64,000 nt of DNA from Pseudofrankia saprophytica (GCF_000235425.2 NZ_KI912266.1:3167671-3231670), one strand, 5' to 3'. Shown: positions 1 through 9,668, numbered from the stretch's first letter. Notes: generated by a model from the sequence alone, not told the origin. Numbers and translations are program-made.

Positions 1-210
1 ACCCGGACTTCGCGCGGCACGACAATCATCCCCACGCTCAGCGGCGGACGGGCCCCACACATCACTATCCGCGCCCCGCCCGGCCGCTGCGCCTGCCAGC
101 TCATCGAACGCCAACGCCGTGTAGAGCATCAGAACTTCGATTCGGGCGATGACCTGTACGTATGCGTGTCCGCAGGACTCGTGTCGGGCAGGCTGGCTGG
201 CATAGTGTGA
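1..210 (+). CDS. C-terminal part of an unidentified protein, cut by the window edge
   Basis: Frame 1 is open from the first base to a TGA at 208-210 and gives about 69 residues with no start inside the window. The translation has a plausible mixed composition (for example QLIERQRRVEHQNFDSGDD near residues 38-56) and ends in GRLAGIV. I recognise no family. The alternatives are a chance open frame in GC-rich DNA or the tail of a gene truncated by the mobile-element debris just downstream. Confidence 0.35.
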   Translation, partial: TRTSRGTTIIPTLSGGRAPHITIRAPPGRCACQLIERQRRVEHQNFDSGDDLYVCVSAGLVSGRLAGIV

Positions 211-309
211 TCCCTGCTCCACGGCCCGGCGTGCAACGTCCTCGGACTGATGGCGCTTCAGACCCGCGGGGACCGCGCGAAGGACCTGGGAACTCTCGTC
301 CTGCACCAC

Positions 310-406
310 CAGCGCAGGAACACGATTGTCGACACCGAGCCCGCCATGATCTCCCGTCGCGGTGTCTGCTCAGTTCAGCGCCCTGACCGTGCGGTTGCAC
401 CCCACA
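310..406 (-). mobile_element. Solo right end of an IS related to the one at 40919-42088
   Basis: Bases 375-406 match 42057-42088, the right end of the IS element further along, with about three substitutions and one indel, and both end in TTGCACCCCACA. Inward on the minus strand a start codon at 347 begins MAGSVSTIVFL, which parallels MADTVSTVVFL at the N terminus of that element's transposase. The similarity then stops, so only a terminal stub remains. No gene is supported between 407 and 656. Confidence 0.55.
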
Positions 407-656
407 GGTCGTTGCCGAGCCAAGCCCGAACGGGAGGCTGAGCGCGACGACGACGGTGCTCAGTACGGTGACCAGGCGGAGCCGCGGCCAGTTGGCCGCT
501 GGGATGAGGGGACGCAGGTCCTGCGGCTGCCGCTGGCATAGTGATCGCCTCTGGCTGGTTTTCGCCGGCTGGGACCGCCGTCGTATGGGTGCGGGTCATC
601 GGTGTGCCCCGGTCCCTCCGGCCAGGAGGGCAAGGTCGAAGACCTCGCTTAGGCCG

Positions 657-1112
657 ATCATGTAGGAATGGGTTGAACCCCCCTTGGACACGATCCATTA
701 CCCCACGGTAGGCGTCGTCGATCTTCAGGTCGGCCTTCACCGTGCTGGTCTCGACCTGGTAGGTCAGCCGTAGGCCCAGGTGGCGGTACAGGTCCGTCTT
801 CTCTACTAGTTCCACTTCGGCGAGTGCTGTGGCTACGTCGCCGAGGGACGTGACCAGGTTGCTGATCTCCTCGCGGGTGAGCTGTCGTTCCTGTCCTTGC
901 CGTACTTGGCGGAGGTCCCGCTCGGCGGTGGTCTTCTCCGCCTGGGCCTGTGCGATCCAGCCGGTGACGACCGCGGGGTCGGCGCCGGCGTCCAGCGCGG
1001 CTCGGTAGCGGGCCAGCTTGGCGTTGCTCTCCTCGATTGCCCGTCGGGCCTGCTCGGTGGCGAGGTCGTCGGAGACGTGCCGCTGGGCCAAGTGGCAGCA
1101 GACCAGCCAGTC
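657..1112 (-). pseudogene. C-terminal fragment of a large serine recombinase
   Basis: About 150 residues read HLAQRHVSDD, KLARYRAALDAGADPAVVTGWI and LYRHLGLRLTYQ, the coiled-coil and C-terminal tail seen in actinobacterial resolvase/invertase-type large serine recombinases. The catalytic resolvase domain and the zinc-ribbon part are absent. The frame is interrupted where the thioesterase-like gene ends at 1111, so this is a 5-prime-truncated remnant. The open frame continues to 375 but that tail has no recombinase character. It marks an old integration or rearrangement boundary on the left flank of the catabolic block. Confidence 0.75.
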
Positions 1113-1899
1113 AGGGCTGCGTGATGGGCGGGATACGGATCCAGAGGGTGGCGCAGGCGGCGACCAGCATGCCGTCCCGGGCGTAGAGAGCGGAGGAGGC
1201 GCGCAGCTTGCGGCCTTCGGCCGAGTCTGCGCGCGCGACAACGACGTAGGTCTCGCCGGGAAGCACCGATCCGGCGACGGCGACGGTCTGGCGGGCCAGC
1301 AGCGCAGCCAGTGCCTCGGTCGGCAGGGCGGCCTGGTGTACCCAGAAGGACGCGCAGTCGAGGGCTGACCACAACAGGTGCCGACCGATCGTGCCATCGG
1401 CGCTGGCGAGTGACGGGTGGACGGTCCACGGGGTGGCCGTCAGGCCGGGCGGTCCGCCGGGGACCGGGCCGGCGAGCAGCCGCAGCCCATCGCCGGGCGC
1501 GCGGCCGGTGCCACACCCGAAGCAGTTCGGGAACGGGTGCCCGCCGCCGCCAGGAAATCCGGGAAATGCCGCCGCCGCCTGCTCGGCCGCCGCGAGCTCG
1601 ATGAAGGGTGCCGGATTGGCGCGGATGCTGTCCGGTACGGCGTGTGCCTCGACCAACAGCGTCCCGTCGTGCAGGAGGCGCACTCCGCCGTCGACCGCCG
1701 CCTCGACGGTCAGCGTGACGTCCAGCGGTGTCCGTGCCCGCAACACTACCTCGGCCGCCCATCCGGACCCGGCCGAGCTGTCCTGCTCGGGGAGACGCTC
1801 GGCCACCGTACCCGCGATCCAGCCGCCGTTCGCGCTTCCCGGCGGCCCCTCGAACCGAGCCGGCACGGTCACGGTGCCCGTCGAGGTCGGGACCTGCAT
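1111..1899 (-). CDS. Hotdog-fold thioesterase-like protein
   Basis: The 262-residue product begins MQVPTSTGTVTVPARFEGPPG and contains the pattern FPNCFGCG followed by GDGLRLL, which I associate with a PaaI/hotdog-type thioesterase-like family that would hydrolyse acyl-CoA or bind acyl groups. The assignment rests on this motif and on the general layout of two hotdog-like halves (NGGWIAG in the first, a DCASFWVHQ segment in the second). A GTG further upstream at 1998 would add 33 residues but has no visible ribosome binding site, and the ATG at 1899 fits the family start better. It points the same way as the operon that begins at 9277 but is separated from it by 372 bp. Confidence 0.55.
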   Translation of the reverse strand: MQVPTSTGTVTVPARFEGPPGSANGGWIAGTVAERLPEQDSSAGSGWAAEVVLRARTPLDVTLTVEAAVDGGVRLLHDGTLLVEAHAVPDSIRANPAPFIELAAAEQAAAAFPGFPGGGGHPFPNCFGCGTGRAPGDGLRLLAGPVPGGPPGLTATPWTVHPSLASADGTIGRHLLWSALDCASFWVHQAALPTEALAALLARQTVAVAGSVLPGETYVVVARADSAEGRKLRASSALYARDGMLVAACATLWIRIPPITQP

Positions 1900-2271
1900 G
1901 TCGATCCGGTCCAGTCTGCCCACCCGCAGGATGCTAACGATCGGCCCTGTCCCATGTGCCCCAACGTGACCGAACGCGTCAGACCGGGACTGTTTCACCA
2001 GCGGCTCTGTCGCGCATCCGGTGGTGACGCAGAGTCAGTGGCCATCGCGTACCGACGCGCGACGGATTTGTTCTACGGCGCGGCTTCTGGGACCTCCCTA
2101 CGGCGGTTGCTCATCTCGCGTTCGATCGCGACCTGTCCGGATTCGACGGCGTTGGCGGGCGGCTGCCGCCATCAACACCCGCTAACAGACGGTCACTACC
2201 GAATATGGGACAGAGCCGTTGTTCTTACAGGCCCTCACGATCGTCCGCAGCGGCATCGGGATCTGGACCGG
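1900..2271. other. Intergenic stretch without a supported gene
   Basis: About 370 bp between the SDR stop and the thioesterase-like start. I see no convincing frame, no operator of the TTGTATACAA type and no clear hairpin terminator. Confidence 0.5.
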
Positions 2272-3015
2272 TCAGGTGTTGCGGCCGCCGTTGACGCCGA
2301 GGATCTGGCCGGTGATGTAACTGGCCTCCTCGCTGACGAGGAACGCGCAGGCGGCGGCGATATCCTCCGGACGGCCGATCCGGCCGACCGGGGTGGCCTC
2401 GGTCTGCGCCTCGACGCTGGCCAGCCCTTCCGTTGCCGACTGGCGCAGCATCGGGGTGTCGATAAAGCCCGGCGGGATCGTGTTGACGGTGATGCCCTGG
2501 CGGGCGAACTCGCGGGCCAGCACCTTGGTGAGGCCGACGACGCCCGACTTGGCCGCGACGTAGGAGGCCATTCGCGGCACGCCGCTGTGGACGCTCGACG
2601 AGGAGATGTTGACGATGCGCCCCCAGCCCTCGCCGATCATGCCGGGGAGAACGGCCTGGCAGCAGTGGAACGTCCCTGTGAGGTTGACGGCGAGCGTCTG
2701 GTTCCACGTCTCGAGCGTGAGTTCGAGGAACGGGCGGTGGGAGGCCATCCCGGCGTTGTTGACGAGGATCGTCGGGCAGCCGAGCCGCCCGCGCACCTCG
2801 TCGACGCCGGCATCGATGCCCGCGCGGTCCGTCACGTCGACGTCCACGCCGATCACCTTGCCGCCGGCCGCCTCGATCGAGACGGCCAGGGCATCCGCGG
2901 CCGCGCCGTCTCGATCGAACACGGCGACGGCGTTGCCGTCGTCCGCCAGCCGTCGGGCGATGGCCGCGCCGATACCTGAGGCGCCACCGGTGACAATTGC
3001 GATGCGTCCGCTCAC
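2272..3015 (-). CDS. SDR-family NAD(P)-dependent oxidoreductase
   Basis: A 247-residue classical short-chain dehydrogenase/reductase of normal length. The cofactor motif TGGASGIG is at residues 9-16, the adenine-pocket region VDVDV at 57-61, NNAG at 86-89, the catalytic Asn at 111, and the Ser/Tyr/Lys set at about 138, Y152 and K156. The C terminus GQILGVNGG matches FabG-type enzymes. It would oxidise a hydroxyl or reduce a ketone on a CoA-bound or free intermediate. It is the last gene of a minus-strand run that also holds TauD-type dioxygenase, acyl-CoA ligase, CMD protein, monooxygenase and cupin genes. The exact substrate cannot be read from the sequence. Confidence 0.9.
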   Translation of the reverse strand: MSGRIAIVTGGASGIGAAIARRLADDGNAVAVFDRDGAAADALAVSIEAAGGKVIGVDVDVTDRAGIDAGVDEVRGRLGCPTILVNNAGMASHRPFLELTLETWNQTLAVNLTGTFHCCQAVLPGMIGEGWGRIVNISSSSVHSGVPRMASYVAAKSGVVGLTKVLAREFARQGITVNTIPPGFIDTPMLRQSATEGLASVEAQTEATPVGRIGRPEDIAAACAFLVSEEASYITGQILGVNGGRNT

Positions 3016-3081
3016 TGAAGCTGTTCCCTCCCGATTCCGAGCTAATGACAGAATGAATCCAGTCCGGTTGGACGGAAAAGG

Positions 3082-3924
3082 TCACTGGATTGGCTCGTCG
3101 CCGAGGAGTGTGCTGCGGTGCATGCGGCGCTCCTGGGCGTGGTCGAAGGGGCACGCCCGGTGGACCAGGCCGCGGTTGTCCCAGATCACCATGTCGCCGA
3201 CCGTCCAGGTATGGCGCAGCACTCGGTCCGGGGCGGTGGCCCGGGCCAGCTGGTCGTCGAGCAGGGCCCGGCTCTCGTCGGGCGCGAGCCCCGGGATGTG
3301 TGAGGCCGTCGCGCCGAACACCAGCGAGTTGCGACCCGACCGGTGCCGCCATACCAGCGGGTGCTCCCGGGGCGGCCGGCGCGGCCCGCGCCAGTCGGCG
3401 AGCTGCTCGGGTGTCGGGTCCGGGTAGCTCAGGCGCTGCGCAGCCTCGAACGTGTGCACGACCCGCAGGCCGGCGAACCGTTTCTTCTCCGCGGCGGACA
3501 GCGCGTCGTAGGCGGCGTAGGTGCTGGCGAACTCCGTCTCGCCGCCGTCGGCGGTGACCACGTGGGCGCTGAGCACGGACGCCTTCGGTGGGGGGCCGCC
3601 GTCGAGCGCGCCGTCCATGTGCCAGTGGACGTTGCTCTCGAAGTATGACTTGTTCGGGTTTGCCGGATCGAAGCTGATCTCCATGATCTCGGGGGTTCGA
3701 TATCTCCGAAAGACCGCGAGTTCGCCCAGCTTGCGGCAGAACGCGACCTGGGCGGCGTCGTCGATGTGCAGCTCACGGAACAGCAGCACGCCCCGCGTCT
3801 CGAGCGTCTCCAGGCACGCCGACGGCAGGTCCTCGTCATGCAGGAGGCGGTCGACGTCGACGCCCTTGGCCGTGGCCCCGATGACCTCTCCCAGCTTTTC
3901 CGTCACCAGCGCGGCCACCGTCAC
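3082..3924 (-). CDS. TauD/TfdA-family 2-oxoglutarate/Fe(II) dioxygenase
   Basis: A 280-residue protein starting at a GTG that overlaps the TGA of the upstream ligase gene (GTGA), with GGGAGAA just before it. The iron ligands are visible: H102-x-D104 in HWHMDGAL and the distal H255 in WDNRGLVHRA, with R267/R270 available for 2-oxoglutarate. HPLVWRHRSGR (about 188-198) matches the TauD fold. Such enzymes hydroxylate carboxylates, sulfonates or ethers, often releasing a group. Tight coupling to an acyl-CoA ligase suggests both act on the same acid or its derivative. Confidence 0.88.
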   Translation of the reverse strand: MTVAALVTEKLGEVIGATAKGVDVDRLLHDEDLPSACLETLETRGVLLFRELHIDDAAQVAFCRKLGELAVFRRYRTPEIMEISFDPANPNKSYFESNVHWHMDGALDGGPPPKASVLSAHVVTADGGETEFASTYAAYDALSAAEKKRFAGLRVVHTFEAAQRLSYPDPTPEQLADWRGPRRPPREHPLVWRHRSGRNSLVFGATASHIPGLAPDESRALLDDQLARATAPDRVLRHTWTVGDMVIWDNRGLVHRACPFDHAQERRMHRSTLLGDEPIQ

Positions 3925-5663
3925 TTCTCCCTTGACGTGGTAGGCGCCAGTTCCGCCAGCCGTTTGGCGGCCAGCTCGCGCAGCTCGCCGGTCTTGATCT
4001 TCGCGGAGCCGGTCATCGTGATGTCGTCCTCGTCGAAGAAGAGCACCTGGCGCGGGACCTTGTAACTCGCCAGTCGCGTCCGCAGCAGCCGGCGGATCTC
4101 GTCGGCCTCGATGCTCGCGTCCGGGTGCCGCACGACACAGGAGACGACGACCTCGCCGAGCGTTGCGTGCGGAACACCGACGGTCTGGGCCAGTCTGACG
4201 CCGGGAATGGCCACCAGTGCCTCGTCCACCTCCCGCGGTGAGACGTTCGCGCCGCCGGTCTTGATGATGTCGGTGAGCCGGCCCTCCCAGAAGAGCAGGC
4301 CGGCGTCGTCGAGATACCCACCGTCTCCGGTGCGGAAGAAGCCATCGGCGTCCAGGGACTCGTCGAGCGGAACCCCGAGATAGCCGAGCATCAGGGTCGG
4401 GCTCCTGACGCAGATCTCGCCGCGTTCGCCGCGCGGGACCACGACACCCGTCGCCGGGTCCACGATCCTGACCGTGACGCCGGGCAGCGGCTTGCCGCTG
4501 CTGCCCTTGTGCTCCTCTGGCGGCGTGTTCGCGGGGAAACAGGTGGAGATCGTGAAGGTCTCGGTGTTGCCGTAGGCGTGGCCGGGCTCGTGCCAGACAG
4601 CCGACACGGTCGGGTGCCGCGCGATCGGCGTGGCGGCGTCCGTGAACCGCATGGCGCTCAGGTCCACGTCGTTCCAGTTGGGCGCCTCCTCGAGCTGTGC
4701 CCACTGGTGCGGCCAGGCGAACGGGAAGGTCACCCGCTCCGCCTGCATCAGCTCGAGCGCCTCGGCGGGGACGAACGTGGGCTGCAGCACCACGGTGCCG
4801 CCACTGGAGAAGGTGCCACCGATCGCCATGCCGAAGTTACCGGACCAGAACAGGCCGTTGGCGACCCAGCAGCGAACATGGTCCTGCTCGGAGAACCGGT
4901 AGATCCGAGGGAAACGCCACAACTGGAGGGCCACGCCGCGGTGCGAGTTGAGAATGCCCTTGGGCCGGCTCGTGGAGCCCGAGGAGAAGAACAGCAGCGC
5001 CGGGTCGCTCGGCCGCGTCGCATCGGCCGTCGCCTCGACCAGCTCCCGCGGCTCGCGGTGCCCGCGCGTGAGGAACGCCTCCCACGGTTCGACCGCACCG
5101 CCGGACGCGCCCTGGCCGAGGGCGACGAGCCGGCGCAGGAACGGGAACTTCGCCGACTGCAGCTCACCAGGCGCCGCCTTGACGATCTCCGGCTCGAGCT
5201 CGGTCAGCATGTCGACGAAGTCCTTCGTCAGCACGTCCCGCTCGACCAGCAGCACGCCGACGCTGGAGGCCCGCAGCAGGTACTCGAGCTCGCTCGGCGT
5301 CGAAAAGGTGCTCAACGCCACCGCCACGCCACCGGCGAGCGATACGCCGAACACCGACGCCACCCACTCCGGCCGGTTGGTCATCAACACACCGACCCGG
5401 CTGTCCCGGCCCACCCCGCAGGCGCGCAGCGCGCTCGCGACCTCGAACGCCCGTTCCCACAGCTCGGCGTAGGTCCAGCGAGTGACCGCGCCCCCGGCCG
5501 CGCGCAGGACCAGCGCCTCGCGCTCGGCGAAACGCCCGCAGACCTCACGCAGGTAGCCAGGCAGCGTGAGCACCCCCAGCCCCGGCTCGGTGGCTAACGG
5601 CGGTCCCGACACAATGGACAACACGGTGGGTGAAGAAACAAGCGTGTCTGGTTCAGGGCTCAT
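3921..5663 (-). CDS. AMP-dependent acyl-CoA synthetase (ANL superfamily)
   Basis: A 580-residue adenylate-forming ligase. Motifs in order: SSGSTSRPKG at 227-236 (phosphate loop), YGNTET at 364-369, TGDGGY at 445-450, GRLTDIIKTGGANVSPREVD at 461-480, and a C-terminal TGSAKIK with the catalytic lysine. It should activate a carboxylic acid with ATP and CoA, which would be the entry step of a CoA-dependent catabolic route. GGAGGGG precedes the ATG by a suitable distance. The substrate pocket cannot be assigned. The stop overlaps the next gene's start, so translation is probably coupled. Confidence 0.92.
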   Translation of the reverse strand: MSPEPDTLVSSPTVLSIVSGPPLATEPGLGVLTLPGYLREVCGRFAEREALVLRAAGGAVTRWTYAELWERAFEVASALRACGVGRDSRVGVLMTNRPEWVASVFGVSLAGGVAVALSTFSTPSELEYLLRASSVGVLLVERDVLTKDFVDMLTELEPEIVKAAPGELQSAKFPFLRRLVALGQGASGGAVEPWEAFLTRGHREPRELVEATADATRPSDPALLFFSSGSTSRPKGILNSHRGVALQLWRFPRIYRFSEQDHVRCWVANGLFWSGNFGMAIGGTFSSGGTVVLQPTFVPAEALELMQAERVTFPFAWPHQWAQLEEAPNWNDVDLSAMRFTDAATPIARHPTVSAVWHEPGHAYGNTETFTISTCFPANTPPEEHKGSSGKPLPGVTVRIVDPATGVVVPRGERGEICVRSPTLMLGYLGVPLDESLDADGFFRTGDGGYLDDAGLLFWEGRLTDIIKTGGANVSPREVDEALVAIPGVRLAQTVGVPHATLGEVVVSCVVRHPDASIEADEIRRLLRTRLASYKVPRQVLFFDEDDITMTGSAKIKTGELRELAAKRLAELAPTTSREK

Positions 5664-5893
5664 GGGCGCCCCTCCTGTCGGTCAGCCGGCGGCCTGGTGG
5701 CGGACCACCGAGACGCGGTGGACCGAGTGATGATGGACAGGGATTGTTGGCGGCCGGGGCCTCCTCGACCCGTGTGAAGAACGCGCCGCCTCCTCGCGCT
5801 CGCGCATTACCGCTCCGGGCCGGATGAATGGCATGTCCCGCCGGCTTCCGGCGCCGTGTCCTGGCGAGGTGCTCCGCCGGTCTCCCGCGGCGC

Positions 5894-6499
5894 TCACCAG
5901 GAGCCGGGGAGGTGGGGGACAAGGTCGGCCTCGGGCTCCACGCCGAACGAGCGCAGCGCCATCGCCACCAGCTCGTAGGTGCCCACGGTGAACACCACGT
6001 CCATGAGCTGCCGGTCGTCGAACTCGCCGGCGAGCGAGTTCCAGGTCTCGCCGCTGATCGCGCCGTGGGTGACCAGCTCGTCGGCTGCCTTCAGCAGGGC
6101 CTGCTCGGTGGCCGACCAGCCCGACATGTCCGCCGGCTGGGCGATCCGGTCGATCTCCGCGGGCTGCAGCCCGGCGGCCTTGCCGAGGATGCTGTGCTGC
6201 GCCCACTCGTAGTCGCAGCGCCGCAGCGACGCGACCCGCAGGATGAGAAGCTCCCGCTGCCGGGCCGACAGCGCCGACCCGTACAGCAGATGGCCGTTGA
6301 AGGCGAGGAACGCCCTGGCCAGCTGCGGGTAGCGGGCCAGCGTGCCGAACAGGTTGGACCCGCCCTGGCGGCCTTCCTCCGGCCGGTCGCCGCGAACCGC
6401 CGAGCGGTAGCTGGCAATAAAGTCCGTAAGCTCCGGCGGCCATTCAGTCCTTGGTATCGGTGGTATGCGCGCCATCGTCGGTCGCTCCTGTCCAGTCAC
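5894..6499 (-). CDS. Carboxymuconolactone decarboxylase (AhpD-like) family protein
   Basis: A 201-residue CMD-family protein. The diagnostic segment RELLILRVASLRRCDYEWAQH (about residues 82-102) holds one cysteine, C95, and H102. The second Cys of the AhpD CxxC is replaced, which is usual for the decarboxylase-like and function-unknown branches. An internal Met at residue 9 (MARIPPIP) could be the true start. It lies in a minus-strand catabolic run between the ligase and the flavin monooxygenase. It could be a decarboxylase, an isomerase or a peroxide-handling protein, and the sequence does not decide. Confidence 0.82.
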   Translation of the reverse strand: MTGQERPTMARIPPIPRTEWPPELTDFIASYRSAVRGDRPEEGRQGGSNLFGTLARYPQLARAFLAFNGHLLYGSALSARQRELLILRVASLRRCDYEWAQHSILGKAAGLQPAEIDRIAQPADMSGWSATEQALLKAADELVTHGAISGETWNSLAGEFDDRQLMDVVFTVGTYELVAMALRSFGVEPEADLVPHLPGSW

Positions 6500-6714
6500 G
6501 AGCTACTTTTTGGTCGAGGCCGAGACCGATCTTCAGCAGGTGGACCCGGGCCCGTCGATGGCCTACGAGCTGCTCACGCCAACGGCTGCCCGTCAGCCCG
6601 CGGAAAGAGGTGGGCCATGACATTCCTCTCGTCACGAACACTTCGCGCGCTGCGAGCCGGTCTTCCTCTGACGGCTCGACGAGCCGGGGCCGCCGCGAGG
6701 CGCTCCCATCCCGG

Positions 6715-8298
6715 TCAGGCAAGGAAGCCCGCGTAGTCGCTCTCGACGGTCTTCGCTATCAGTCGCAGCAGCGCCGGCCGGCCCGCCGGGTTGAGCAGGA
6801 ACCGCCGGGGCTTGCCCGGCACGTTCGTCCCGTAGTACTGGCCATGCTCCACGAAGCTGGTGTACCGCAGCGCGTTCGCCATCGTCTCGGCCCACTGCTC
6901 CTCGTCCGCGAGCGGGACTTCGACGCGGTTGTTGCCGTGCTCGCGTGCGTGGTTCAACAGGTCGGCGACGAAGTCGACCTGGTCACCGCCGTAGCGCGGG
7001 TTGTTGCCCGCCGCGCCGTGCGGGCCGCCCGGGAAGAAGAAGTTCGGGAACCGGTGACACATGAGACCGAGGAAGGTCCGCGGGCCTTCGGCCCAGTACT
7101 CATTCAGGGACAGTCCGTCGACGCCGTCGATGCCCATCCGCAGCATGGCGCCCGTGCCGAAGTCGAAGCCGGTCGCCCAGACGATGAAGTCGAACTCGCG
7201 CGCCCCGTCCGTCGTCTCGATGCCGGTCGGCGTGACTCGGACGAACGGCGTCTCACGGGTCGAGACCAGCTCGACGTTCGGCTTGTTGAACATCTCGTAG
7301 AAGCCCGCGACGAAGGGCGGCCGCAGCGCACCGTAACCGTGGTCGGGAATGAGCCGGTCAGCGACCGACTGGTCGGTCACGATGCCGCGGATCTTCTCCT
7401 CGAGGAATTCGCACCACTCCTTGTTGGCCTTCGGGTCTAGCAGCATGTCCTTGTAGTTGCTGCTCATCTTGGCGAATCCGGGACTGTTCCAGATGGTCTC
7501 GTAGAACTCCCAGCGCAAGACCTTCGAGTCGTCGAAGGTCTTGCGGTCGGAGCGCTCGTGCAGGAATCCCGCGAACGACACCGCCAGGGCGTCGCGAATC
7601 TTCTCGAAGCTGCCCTTGAGCTCGGCCTGCCGCGCTGCGGAGATCGGGCGGTTGTTCAGCGGGGTGCACCACGAGGGGGTGCGCTGATAGATCGTCAGCG
7701 ACACGGCCTCGTCGGCGATCAGCGGCGCGACCTGCACCCCGCTCGAGCCGGTACCGATCACCGCCACCCGCTTGCCCGCGACGTCCACGGGCGCCTTGGG
7801 CCACCGTCCGGTGTGGTACTGCTCGCCCGCGAACGTCTCGCGACCAGGCGCCTCCGGATAGAGCGGCACCGAGAGCACGCCGGTCGTGCTGATCAGGTAG
7901 GTCGAACGAACGACGAGCCCATCCTCGGTCCGGGTCGTCCACGTCCGCGACTCCTCATCCCAGTCGGCGGCGACGACCAAGCTGGCGAACCGGATGGAGT
8001 CGCGCAGGTCGAACCTGTCGACCACGTGGTTGAGGTAGCGCTCGGTCTCGGGTTGTGCGGCGAACTCCTCGCTCCACTCCCAGTCCCGCCAGAGCTCCGC
8101 GGAGAAGAGATAGCCGTAGGTGTAGCTCTCCGAGTCGAAACGGCACCCCGGGTAACGGTTCCAGTACCACGTACCGCCGACCCCGTCGCCCTGTTCCAGC
8201 AGTCGCACGGAGTACCCGTCTTGGCGCGCACGATATAACTGGTTGATCCCCAGGATGCCCGCACCCACGATGACGATGTCGACGTCAGCTTCTTCCAT
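6715..8298 (-). CDS. FAD-dependent Baeyer-Villiger-type monooxygenase
   Basis: A 527-residue class B flavoprotein monooxygenase. The FAD Rossmann motif GAGILG is at residues 12-17, the Baeyer-Villiger fingerprint FxGxxYHTxxWP is FAGEQYHTGRWP at 156-167, and the NADPH motif GTGSSG is at 182-187. It would insert oxygen beside a ketone to give an ester or lactone. The ATG at 8298 was chosen over an upstream start because GGAGAC sits directly before it and the FAD motif follows at the usual distance. About 130 bp separate it from the cupin gene, and both are probably transcribed from the region around 9421. Confidence 0.9.
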   Translation of the reverse strand: MEEADVDIVIVGAGILGINQLYRARQDGYSVRLLEQGDGVGGTWYWNRYPGCRFDSESYTYGYLFSAELWRDWEWSEEFAAQPETERYLNHVVDRFDLRDSIRFASLVVAADWDEESRTWTTRTEDGLVVRSTYLISTTGVLSVPLYPEAPGRETFAGEQYHTGRWPKAPVDVAGKRVAVIGTGSSGVQVAPLIADEAVSLTIYQRTPSWCTPLNNRPISAARQAELKGSFEKIRDALAVSFAGFLHERSDRKTFDDSKVLRWEFYETIWNSPGFAKMSSNYKDMLLDPKANKEWCEFLEEKIRGIVTDQSVADRLIPDHGYGALRPPFVAGFYEMFNKPNVELVSTRETPFVRVTPTGIETTDGAREFDFIVWATGFDFGTGAMLRMGIDGVDGLSLNEYWAEGPRTFLGLMCHRFPNFFFPGGPHGAAGNNPRYGGDQVDFVADLLNHAREHGNNRVEVPLADEEQWAETMANALRYTSFVEHGQYYGTNVPGKPRRFLLNPAGRPALLRLIAKTVESDYAGFLA

Positions 8299-8428
8299 GT
8301 CTCCTACAGCCACATCGCAGCAGTGCCCGGCGGTGGTACTCGGAGGCGGCGGCCACCGGCTACGCCACGCCTTCCTGCTGCTGCCTGAGTCGAGGTGGTG
8401 GGGCGAGCCGGACACGGTCGGTCGGGTC

Positions 8429-9277
8429 TCAGAGCGTCAGGGCCGCGGCGGTACGCGCCAGCTCCAGGAGATGGACGCCGCCGGCGCTGGCGGTGATGGC
8501 GGGTACCTTCGCCGCGGGCTCGACGAGCAGGACGTCGCCCTTGGTGAATTCCACAGCTCCGACGGTCATCGAGCCGTCGAGGACAAGCGTGGCTCGCCAG
8601 TCGTCGACGGCCGCGGGTGGCAGCATCGCGCCGGCCGCGAGCCTGCGGTCGAAGACGATCCCACGCTCGGGATCGGTCGAGTCACCGAGGTCCCAATATG
8701 CGTTGCCGTCGAGGTGCCCTTTTTGCAGGCCGGGCGTTCCGTCAACCGGAACAACCTGCCTGCGTCCGTTCTCCACGAGGGCCGGTGGCCGCGGGACGAA
8801 GACCGATGTGTCGAGACCTTTGAGGTACACGAGTGCGGGGTGGTCGCGGTATTCCTCCCCGTAGCCGCCGGGGGAAAGGACGTCGCGGGCGAAGATCTCG
8901 AGCAGCTCGCAGCCCTTGGGACCGTTCATCAACAGCCCGTACTCCACGCCCGGTGCGGCTATGAGCACGTCGCCGCGTTCCATCCACCAGTCGCCCATGA
9001 GGAGGCTGCCGTCGAGGACGACCACCGCGGTCCAGCAGTCGTGCCAGTGCAGCGGCCAGACCTGGTTCGCCGCCATCCGGATGTCGGGGAGCAACATGCG
9101 CCACGGGTCCTCCGGCCGTCCGAGGAACCACATCTGGGTCCACGCACCGCCGCCGGGCTGGTCCGAGTCCTGGACGACTCCGCCCGGCCCGTCCTTGCCG
9201 CCCGGCTCCAGCCGTGAACGCGTGACTCCCGCCGCCACGAGGTCGGACGGCGGGTCGTTGAAGACGAGCACGGGCAT
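8429..9277 (-). CDS. Cupin-domain protein, two cupin folds
   Basis: A 282-residue protein with two cupin-like halves: WPLHWHDCWTAVVVLDG and GDVLIAAPGVEYGLL in the first, and ATLVLDGSMTV with EFTKGDVLLVEP in the second. The first half has His residues suited to metal binding and the second is poor in them, so one site may be structural. The start at 9277 follows GGAGGGG at good spacing. It is the first gene of the minus-strand run and is separated by 143 bp from a pair of TTGTATACAA-type sites. The function (sensor, isomerase or dioxygenase) is unknown. Confidence 0.75.
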   Translation of the reverse strand: MPVLVFNDPPSDLVAAGVTRSRLEPGGKDGPGGVVQDSDQPGGGAWTQMWFLGRPEDPWRMLLPDIRMAANQVWPLHWHDCWTAVVVLDGSLLMGDWWMERGDVLIAAPGVEYGLLMNGPKGCELLEIFARDVLSPGGYGEEYRDHPALVYLKGLDTSVFVPRPPALVENGRRQVVPVDGTPGLQKGHLDGNAYWDLGDSTDPERGIVFDRRLAAGAMLPPAAVDDWRATLVLDGSMTVGAVEFTKGDVLLVEPAAKVPAITASAGGVHLLELARTAAALTL

Positions 9278-9420
9278 CTGGATTCCCCTCCGTCGGTGCG
9301 GCCAGGGCTGCCGCGGGGTACCGCCGCGGCCGTCGCGCCCGGTCGTCCAGGGCCAGGCGGCCGACCGCGCCGACGCCGTCTTGGCCAGGCTCGTCGGGCT
9401 CTCTCGAGGTCGGCCTTGTG

Positions 9421-9449
9421 TTGTATACGACTCTTGTTGTTGTATACAA
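9421..9449. promoter_or_regulatory. Operator pair TTGTATACGA / TTGTATACAA between divergent operons
   Basis: Two palindromes lie at 9421-9430 (one mismatch) and 9440-9449 (perfect), centres 19 bp apart. They sit between the cupin gene (minus) and the DUF35 gene (plus). The same palindrome occurs in pairs at 11426-11460, 18005-18038 and 29744-29772. GntR-family FCD regulators often bind sites with a GTATAC-like core. A promoter overlapping the sites is plausible but cannot be placed. Confidence 0.8.
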
Positions 9450-9668
9450 GCAAGTCGACGTGCGCAAGAGGGGATCGACCTTGACCGGCGAGTTGGTGAG
9501 CGCGATCCGCAGGTGTGGCGAGAACAAGTCCCCGGTGGGTGCCGACCTGACGCACATGCGATGGCCCGGCCCGGGAAGGGCCAGCCTGAGATGGCGGGGG
9601 AGCGGTAGCCAGGACGCCGCATCGGCGCGCGGCGGTCCGGGCGGGCGTGGCGCGCGAGGCGGGCGCAC

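Noticed and set aside
375-1397. Long minus-strand frame of 340 residues
   Set aside because: Only the middle part (about 657-1112) is recombinase-like. The first part is a shadow of the thioesterase-like gene and the end is non-coding.
1417-2979. 520-codon plus-strand frame
   Set aside because: It is antisense to the thioesterase-like and SDR genes. Composition is Arg/Asp/His-biased as expected for a shadow frame, with no motif.
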